A program made the position numbers and the translations under genes. Source: an uncultured Caulobacteraceae bacterium (GTDB lineage Bacteria; Pseudomonadota; Alphaproteobacteria; Caulobacterales; Caulobacteraceae). From it: a DNA stretch of 10,354 bases. Every line of letters starts with the position of its first letter. Position 1 is the stretch's first letter. Location: assembly GCA_946482375.1 (NCBI GenBank), contig CAMLRH010000067.1, positions 1 through 10,354 on the forward strand, written 5' to 3'. Under the pieces are notes generated by a model. The model saw only the letters and a list, made by a program, of their open reading frames with translations. It did no database searches and had not been told where the DNA came from. Of the stretch, positions 6,456-10,354 are shown in pieces.

Positions 6456-7232
6456 ATGGAAATGAAGGCCGTCGGAGAGCTGTTCCTGGGTCGGGACGGC
6501 GGAGTGGCCGTGGTGGAATTTCGCCGCGGACCCGAGAACTTCTTTGACCTCGACCTGATCACCGCCCTGGCGGAGCTCTATGACGAGCTTGGCGCGGACC
6601 CGAGCTGCCGGGCCATCGTGCTCGCCTCCGAAGGCAAGGCCTTCTGCGCCGGCGCGAGCTACGCCGCCCTCCAGGGAGAGGTAGACCCCGAGCTCCTGAC
6701 CGCCCTGTACGACGCCGCCGCGCGGCTGTTCCGCTGCCCGCGGCCCGTCATCGCCGCGATCCAGGGCTCTGCCGTCGGCGGGGGGCTGGGACTGGCCCTT
6801 TCGGCCGACTTCCGCATCGCCTCCCCCGAGGCCAGGTTCTCCGCGAATTTTGTGAAGATCGGCATTCACCCCGGCTTCGGCGTATCGCTGACCCTCCCGC
6901 AGGTCATCGGCTTCCAGAAGGCCAGCCTGATGATCCAGACGGGGCGGCGGGTGCGCGCGGAGGAAGCGCTCGCCTTCGGGCTGGTCGAGGCGGTTGTTCC
7001 GGCCGGAGAGCTTCGCGCCGCCGCCCTGGCGCTGGCGCACGAGGTCGCCGAGGCCGCGCCGCTGGGGCTCGCCGCGGCGAGGAACACCATCCGGCAAGGC
7101 CTGGCCGACGCCGTGGCCGAACGGGCCCGCTACGAAGCGGCCGAACAACTGCGGCTCTACAAGACGAAGGATTTCCGCGAAGGCGTCCGTGCGGTGCAGG
7201 AGCGCCGCCCGGGCAACTTCGTCTGGGCCTGA
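6456..7232 (+). CDS. Crotonase-family protein (enoyl-CoA hydratase/isomerase-like) 2
   Basis: 258 residues, with ATG at 6456 preceded by GGGAG at a proper distance. It is the only plus-strand gene of the catabolic set, divergent from the DUF35-thiolase operon. The crotonase fold is evident from KAFCAGAS at 61-68 and GSAVGGGLGLALSAD at 104-118, the two halves of the oxyanion hole. The first half reads AGAS rather than the common AGAD or AGGD. Both hydratase glutamates are absent: the Glu144 position is Gly112 and the Glu164 position is Phe132 (SANFVKIG). His138 in GIHPGFG lies beside the active-site loop and could take part in catalysis. It is therefore a CoA-thioester enzyme of uncertain reaction, distinct in sequence from the first crotonase. 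It carries its own operator and terminator and so forms a single-gene transcription unit. Confidence 0.92.
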   Translation: MEMKAVGELFLGRDGGVAVVEFRRGPENFFDLDLITALAELYDELGADPSCRAIVLASEGKAFCAGASYAALQGEVDPELLTALYDAAARLFRCPRPVIAAIQGSAVGGGLGLALSADFRIASPEARFSANFVKIGIHPGFGVSLTLPQVIGFQKASLMIQTGRRVRAEEALAFGLVEAVVPAGELRAAALALAHEVAEAAPLGLAAARNTIRQGLADAVAERARYEAAEQLRLYKTKDFREGVRAVQERRPGNFVWA

Positions 7233-7259
7233 CGTTCAGCCCCAGACCCCAATGCATCA

Positions 7260-7293
7260 AGCCCCGCGCCGGTCAGCCGGCGCGGGGCTTTTT
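7260..7293 (+). terminator. Strong intrinsic terminator after crotonase 2
   Basis: A perfect 13-base G+C-rich stem (7260-7272 with 7277-7289) around a TCAG loop, followed by a run of five T (7289-7293). It starts 27 bases after the crotonase stop at 7232. The amidohydrolase gene converges from the right and stops at 7317. On that strand the tail after the stem is not T-rich, so the element works mainly for the plus-strand transcript, though the hairpin could also slow the opposing one. Confidence 0.93.
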
Positions 7294-7316
7294 CATTTCG
7301 CGGAGACCGCCGCGGC

Positions 7317-8594
7317 CTAGAGGCTGCGGGCGACCTGCGGGTCTATCTTGAAGAACTTCATCGCGTTGCCGCCCAGCACCTTTTCGCGCTGCTTCTCGGA
7401 CAGGTCCTTCATCTGACGCTCGATGGCCTGCGAGGAGAACGGGAACGAACCCTCATGGTGCGGATAGTCGGACGACCAGAGGATGTTGTCCTCCAGGCCG
7501 AAGTCGATCGCGTACTTCAGACCGGCGGGCTCATCCATCAGCGTCGAGGCGCAGTTCCGGCGGTAATAGTTGCTGGGCAGCTCAGGGATCACCGGACGGA
7601 CCCACATGTGGTGAGCCTTGTAGGCGTGGTCCATCTGCTCGAGCAGCCAGGGAATGATGCCGATGCCGCTTTCAACGGTCACGAAGCGAAGGCTGGGGTG
7701 CCGCTCGATGACCCCCGAGGTGATGACCTTCACAAGCGGATCCCAGGGCGTGAGCATCGAGTGCGTCACATAGTTGATGATCGCGCCGCCGTGGCCGTCC
7801 GCCGTACGAGGGTCCTCGCCGCTGGAGACGTGGAAGGTCGCGGTCAGGTCCGCGTCGGCGATCGCCGCCCACAGGGGCTCGAACGTCGGGTTGTTGTAAG
7901 CGAGCTCGCCCTTGATGGTCGGGCCATATAGCGGCTTGTTGGGCAGCTGGACGGCCTTGAAGCCATTCTTGGCCGCCCACTGGACCTCCTTGACGGCCTC
8001 GTCGACCAGCGCGGTGGTGAGGAGCGCGACGGGATTGATCCGCCCGAACTTGGCGCCGAAGTATTCCAGGACCCAACGGTTCCAGGCCCGCGTCATCGCC
8101 AGCGAGAACTCGGAATCGCGCGTCGCGAAGCCGATGCCGCCCTTCTGCGGGAAGACGATCTCGGCGTCGACGCCGTCCATCGTCGCGTCCTTCAGGCGCT
8201 GCTCGACGGTGCGGCCCGCGGCCGTCTTCATCTCCTCCAGCTGCTCCATGCGGGTGGTGTAGGGCACCAGCACTTCCCAGGATTCGTACTTCTCCAGAGG
8301 CTGAAGGTGATCGGTCTTGGATTTCGCCGGCTTGACCAGCGACGGCGAGCGGCCGTCGGTGTGCAGCCACTCATTGCCTTCCTCGTCCTTGACGATGCGC
8401 GGTAGGCGATGCTGGAAGCGCTCCTCGACGCGCCCTTCGTAGAAGTTGAACGGCTCGTTCACGTGGTTGTCGCAACTGACGATGAAATACTTGTTCGGAT
8501 CCGAGGCTCGCGCTGTCCGCGCCCAGCCCTCTACGCCGGGGGTCTCCAACCGCCATTCGTTCTTCGGGCCAACCTTCAGCTCGGCGAAATCCAT
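7317..8594 (-). CDS. Amidohydrolase-family protein (ACMSD/amidohydrolase_2-like)
   Basis: 425 residues from the ATG at 8594, preferred over a TTG at 8603 because AAAGGA lies a suitable distance upstream of the ATG and almost touches the TTG. The fold is the metal-dependent TIM barrel of the amidohydrolase_2 group, which includes decarboxylases such as ACMSD and various hydrolases. Visible landmarks (numbered from this ATG) are SCDNHVNEP near residue 40, where Asp/His replace the commoner H-x-H metal motif; ATFHVSSGEDPR near 252-263, with a candidate metal-binding His; and LWSSDYPHHEGSFP near 372-385, with the conserved late Asp and following His residues. Such proteins are common in CoA-linked catabolic clusters of soil and water bacteria, but their substrates are mostly unknown. 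It has operator D directly upstream and ends convergently with crotonase 2. Hydrolysis or decarboxylation of a pathway intermediate is an inference. Confidence 0.9.
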   Translation of the reverse strand: MDFAELKVGPKNEWRLETPGVEGWARTARASDPNKYFIVSCDNHVNEPFNFYEGRVEERFQHRLPRIVKDEEGNEWLHTDGRSPSLVKPAKSKTDHLQPLEKYESWEVLVPYTTRMEQLEEMKTAAGRTVEQRLKDATMDGVDAEIVFPQKGGIGFATRDSEFSLAMTRAWNRWVLEYFGAKFGRINPVALLTTALVDEAVKEVQWAAKNGFKAVQLPNKPLYGPTIKGELAYNNPTFEPLWAAIADADLTATFHVSSGEDPRTADGHGGAIINYVTHSMLTPWDPLVKVITSGVIERHPSLRFVTVESGIGIIPWLLEQMDHAYKAHHMWVRPVIPELPSNYYRRNCASTLMDEPAGLKYAIDFGLEDNILWSSDYPHHEGSFPFSSQAIERQMKDLSEKQREKVLGGNAMKFFKIDPQVARSL

Positions 8595-8660
8595 CTCTCT
8601 CAAGTCCTTTCACCCACGCCAGCCAGCGACGCCGCCCCGTGGATTTCAACTTTCACACTT

Positions 8661-8672
8661 CCAACTAGTTGG
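8661..8672. promoter_or_regulatory. Operator D, before the amidohydrolase gene
   Basis: CCAACTAGTTGG is a perfect 12-base palindrome, the best match of the six sites, 66 bases before the amidohydrolase ATG. On the minus strand it continues as GTCAACCAACTAGTTGG and shares GTCAACCAACT with operator A and AACCAACTAG with operator B. The flanking TTGTCA (8679-8674, minus strand) could be a -35 element, with no clear -10. Confidence 0.78.
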
Positions 8673-8734
8673 TTGACAATGCGTCGCGGCAGTCGCGATG
8701 TCAAGACGCCTGGAGCGCCGCCGCGGCGAGATTG

Positions 8735-9355
8735 TCAGGCGGGCGAGCCGTTATCGACCCGCGCCCATGGCGCCGGCGGATCGTCGGGCAAATTCTGGAC
8801 GCCCATCGAATTCAGCATGCTCATGGTCATCAGGTAGTAGCCGATGAGCATGACGAGGTCGTACATCTGGGTATCGCTGAAGGTCGTCTTCAGCCGCGTC
8901 CAGACATCGTCGGAAATGCCGCCCTGGGCCCAGGTTTCCTCGGTCGCCCGCAGGAGGGCCGCTTCGTGCGGCGACCACGGGCCGTCGGCGACTTCCCGCG
9001 CCAAGGCGTCGAGTTCCGCCGCCGAGAGGTGGTCCTGCGGCTTGGTGTGAAGGTCGGGCAGATAGACCGCCGGATCCTTCTCGGCCTGGCGCTGGACCCA
9101 GGCGTAGGAGCAGCGGAGCAGACGCGCCAGCCGCATGACGACGATCATCTTCTCGCGGTTCGAAAGCGAGCTGCGCAGCACCACCGTGCCCGACAGGCGA
9201 GCCCAGCGCTCCATGAAGTAGGGGTTGTTGATCAGGACCGCATAATGCCTCTGCATTCTGCCGTCGCGGGCATTCTTGGCGACCTTGGCGGCCGACCGCA
9301 TGGCCTGATCGAAGCCCTCGGGCTCCCGCGGCGAAATCCTGGCGATCGACGACAT
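8735..9355 (-). CDS. Carboxymuconolactone decarboxylase-like (AhpD-fold) protein
   Basis: 206 residues, all-helical by composition. The ATG at 9355 has AGGAGG (9361-9366, minus strand) five bases upstream, the strongest ribosome binding site in the window. The central part, SLSNREKMIVVMRLARLLRCSYAWVQRQAE at about 64-92, matches the conserved core of the carboxymuconolactone decarboxylase/AhpD family. There is only one cysteine in the whole protein (Cys82), so the C-x-x-C redox pair of AhpD-type peroxidase partners is absent. The histidine that often follows the Y-x-W motif is replaced by Gln/Arg. It is therefore unlikely to be a peroxidase, and decarboxylation, isomerisation or lactone chemistry on a pathway intermediate is more plausible. 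It is preceded by operator E and followed, after 140 bases holding operator D, by the amidohydrolase gene. Its exact reaction is unknown. Confidence 0.85.
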   Translation of the reverse strand: MSSIARISPREPEGFDQAMRSAAKVAKNARDGRMQRHYAVLINNPYFMERWARLSGTVVLRSSLSNREKMIVVMRLARLLRCSYAWVQRQAEKDPAVYLPDLHTKPQDHLSAAELDALAREVADGPWSPHEAALLRATEETWAQGGISDDVWTRLKTTFSDTQMYDLVMLIGYYLMTMSMLNSMGVQNLPDDPPAPWARVDNGSPA

Positions 9356-9410
9356 GCGCCCCTCCTCGCGTCACAGACAATGTCCGTGTCTTGCGGGCGC
9401 GAGATGATCC

Positions 9411-9428
9411 TGTCAACCGACCGGTTAA
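9411..9428 (-). promoter_or_regulatory. Operator E with perfect -35, before the CMD-like gene
   Basis: CCGACCGGTTAA at 9417-9428 lies in the inverted repeat AACCG-AC-CGGTT (9415-9426). It abuts a perfect minus-strand TTGACA (9416-9411) that can act as the -35 element of the CMD-like gene; the hexamer 17 bases on, CAAGAC, is a poor -10. The ten bases CCGACCGGTT are identical to those in operator F in front of tetR. The site lies in the 98-base gap between tetR and the CMD-like gene. Confidence 0.73.
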
Positions 9429-9453
9429 ACAAATTTCAGGTCAGGCCGGCTGG

Positions 9454-10089
9454 TCAGGCTTTGACGCCCTCGAGGATCAGTTGCTTGAGCTGGGTGGAGA
9501 TGGCGGCGGGGCCCATGGACGCCAGGCGCCAGTTGGGGGAATAGAAGAGCAGCGTGGAAATCGCCCGCCCCACGACGCGCACCTCGCAATTGCGGAACAC
9601 GCCCGCGTCGATGCCGGCGGTCACCAGGCCGTACAGCTTGCGCATGTAGTTGCGGTGAGTGTTCCTGGCGCTCTCCACCTGTTCGGCCGGCAGCGTATCG
9701 GTGAAGTAGTCCTGCTCCTTGGAGAGGATCACCGCGTGTTCCCGGTGTTGTCCGACCCAGTCGACCATCCGGTCTATGAAGTCAGACAGGGCCAGGACCG
9801 GATCGGGATTGGCGCGGGCCGCGTCTATGCAGTCGTGCATCGCCTGATGGGTGATCGAGACGATCTCGTAGAGCAGATCGGACTTGGCGCCGTAGTAGTA
9901 GTAGAGCGTGCCCTTGTTCAGACCTGTGCGATCGGACAGGTCGTCCATAGTCGCCGCCCAGTAGCCGACTTCTGAAAACAGGGTCGCCGCGTGTTGAATG
10001 ATGTATCGCCGCTTGTCAGCTTGCTGAGGCGTGGCGGCGGCCTTGCGCCGAACCTGTCCGCTCCTGCGTGCCGAAGCCGTTGTAGCCAT
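9454..10089 (-). CDS. TetR-family transcriptional repressor
   Basis: 211 residues, normal TetR size. After a basic N-terminal tail, residues ~25-72 form the DNA-binding domain, with the helix-turn-helix around TMDDLSDRTGLNKGTLYYYYGAK (47-69), where LNKGTLYYYY is the recognition-helix region. The rest is a helical ligand-binding domain that I cannot place in a named subfamily, though its length and style resemble KstR2-like regulators of CoA-thioester pathways. Such repressors release DNA on binding a pathway metabolite, often an acyl-CoA. It stands inside the catabolic cluster, and the same palindrome found before five other units occurs 187 bases upstream of its ATG next to a -10-like GATAAT, suggesting it represses itself and the whole set. 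The ribosome binding site is weak (GGGGG about 12 bases from ATG), consistent with low expression. Confidence 0.93.
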   Translation of the reverse strand: MATTASARRSGQVRRKAAATPQQADKRRYIIQHAATLFSEVGYWAATMDDLSDRTGLNKGTLYYYYGAKSDLLYEIVSITHQAMHDCIDAARANPDPVLALSDFIDRMVDWVGQHREHAVILSKEQDYFTDTLPAEQVESARNTHRNYMRKLYGLVTAGIDAGVFRNCEVRVVGRAISTLLFYSPNWRLASMGPAAISTQLKQLILEGVKA

Positions 10090-10304
10090 GTCAGCGCTTA
10101 ACCCCCGTCTTGTGGCGCATGTGTTCGCAGCCGGCCGTCCCGCATCTCTCGACGCCGCTGGCGACAGTTCCGAAGGCCGGAATCGTCAGCTGAACCCATC
10201 CGAGGGTACGGCTCGCACAACCACCGATCAACATAGAGGTACGCCGGCCGATCGCAAGGGTGCGAGACCCATTATCCAACCGGTCGGACAACACCCGTCC
10301 ACTC
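10090..10304. other. Intergenic leader between ligase end and tetR
   Basis: 215 bases without a convincing gene. A 67-residue minus frame (10091-10294) runs through it, but it would cover the operator and resembles no known protein. It holds operator F at its far end, leaving an untranslated leader of roughly 170 bases if transcription starts there. I see no clear terminator for the upstream ligase gene, so read-through into tetR is possible. Confidence 0.5.
10271..10287 (-). promoter_or_regulatory. Operator F with -10-like GATAAT, before tetR
   Basis: CCAACCGGTCGG at 10276-10287 is the shared palindrome with a central ACCGGT, flanked to give TCCAACCGGTCGGA. On the minus strand GATAAT (10276-10271) matches the -10 consensus at five of six positions and touches the operator, which would sit in the -10/-35 spacer. 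No good -35 is seen. The position suits autoregulation of tetR, but the distance to the ATG (about 187 bases) is long. Confidence 0.62.
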
Positions 10305-10354
10305 TCAGCTGATCTGCCTTTCCTTCTGGTCCCAGAAGCGGGCGCGCAGGGCGG
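10305..10354 (-). CDS. C-terminal end of a probable acyl-CoA synthetase (cut by window edge)
   Basis: A minus-strand frame entering from the right edge reads ALRARFWDQKERQIS and then TGA (10307-10305). The pattern L-R-x-x-[FY]-W-x-x-x-x-R-x-[IV] followed closely by a stop is the characteristic tail of many AMP-forming fatty-acid/aromatic-acid CoA ligases (recognised from family knowledge). Only about 16 codons are visible, so the call rests on this tail and on context: a CoA ligase is the expected first enzyme of a CoA-dependent degradation cluster, and the gene is co-oriented with tetR, the CMD-like gene and the amidohydrolase gene. The domain structure and substrate lie outside the window. 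Confidence 0.6.
   Translation of the reverse strand, partial: ALRARFWDQKERQIS

Noticed and set aside
6414..7148. 244-residue minus-strand frame
   Set aside because: Antisense to crotonase 2, low-complexity Gly/Arg-rich composition, and its stop lies within the divergent control region.
8669..9544. 291-residue plus-strand frame starting beside operator D
   Set aside because: A plus-strand TTGACA at 8673-8678 made it briefly attractive. The translation is His/Arg-rich and matches no family, and it is antisense to the CMD-like gene, which has an excellent ribosome binding site.
1..10354. tRNA, rRNA, CRISPR array, insertion sequence or riboswitch
   Set aside because: No spaced direct repeats, transposase frames with terminal repeats, or recognisable structured-RNA sequences were seen on either strand.

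Overview
The window is high-G+C DNA. Its coding sequences are densely packed, strongly biased to G/C at third codon positions, and carry long open shadow frames on the opposite strand. The mix of genes fits an alphaproteobacterium of the Caulobacterales or sphingomonad type: a beta-propeller phytase, then a cluster of CoA-dependent catabolic genes with an amidohydrolase and a TetR repressor. The lineage is an inference from gene content and style, not from a marker gene.

Layout. (1) Bases 1-818, plus strand: the 3' part of a beta-propeller phytase gene, unrelated to what follows. (2) 819-1196: a gap with no convincing gene and two weak hairpins. (3) 1197-6281, minus strand. A tightly packed unit reads, in order of transcription, DUF35 OB-fold protein, SCP-x-type thiolase, crotonase, acyl-CoA dehydrogenase. 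Two of its junctions are 4-base ATGA overlaps. It is followed, after its own operator, by an unusual single polypeptide joining an alpha/beta hydrolase to a flavin reductase. (4) 6282-6455: a divergent promoter region with two operators. (5) 6456-7232, plus strand: a second crotonase, ended by a textbook terminator at 7260-7293. (6) 7317-9355, minus strand: an amidohydrolase and a carboxymuconolactone-decarboxylase-like protein, each with its own operator. (7) 9454-10089, minus strand: a TetR-family repressor. (8) 10305-10354, minus strand: the last codons of what looks like an acyl-CoA synthetase, cut by the window edge.

The main result is a regulon. A 12-base palindrome, close to CCRACYRGTTGG, occurs in front of six transcription units: the hydrolase-reductase (2634-2645), the DUF35-thiolase operon (6333-6344), the divergent crotonase (6397-6408), the amidohydrolase (8661-8672), the CMD-like gene (9417-9428) and tetR itself (10276-10287). 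All six lie in intergenic promoter regions. The simplest reading is that the TetR protein encoded here represses the whole set and itself, probably until a CoA thioester or pathway intermediate releases it.

How the genes could work together (inference): a carboxylic acid is activated by the ligase and oxidised by the acyl-CoA dehydrogenase. It is then processed by two crotonases that both lack the classical hydratase glutamates and so may do other chemistry. Finally it is cleaved by the thiolase/DUF35 pair. The hydrolase-flavin reductase fusion, amidohydrolase and CMD-like protein point to a substrate needing more than plain beta-oxidation, such as a cyclic, terpenoid, steroid-like or aromatic compound. 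The substrate cannot be read from the sequence.
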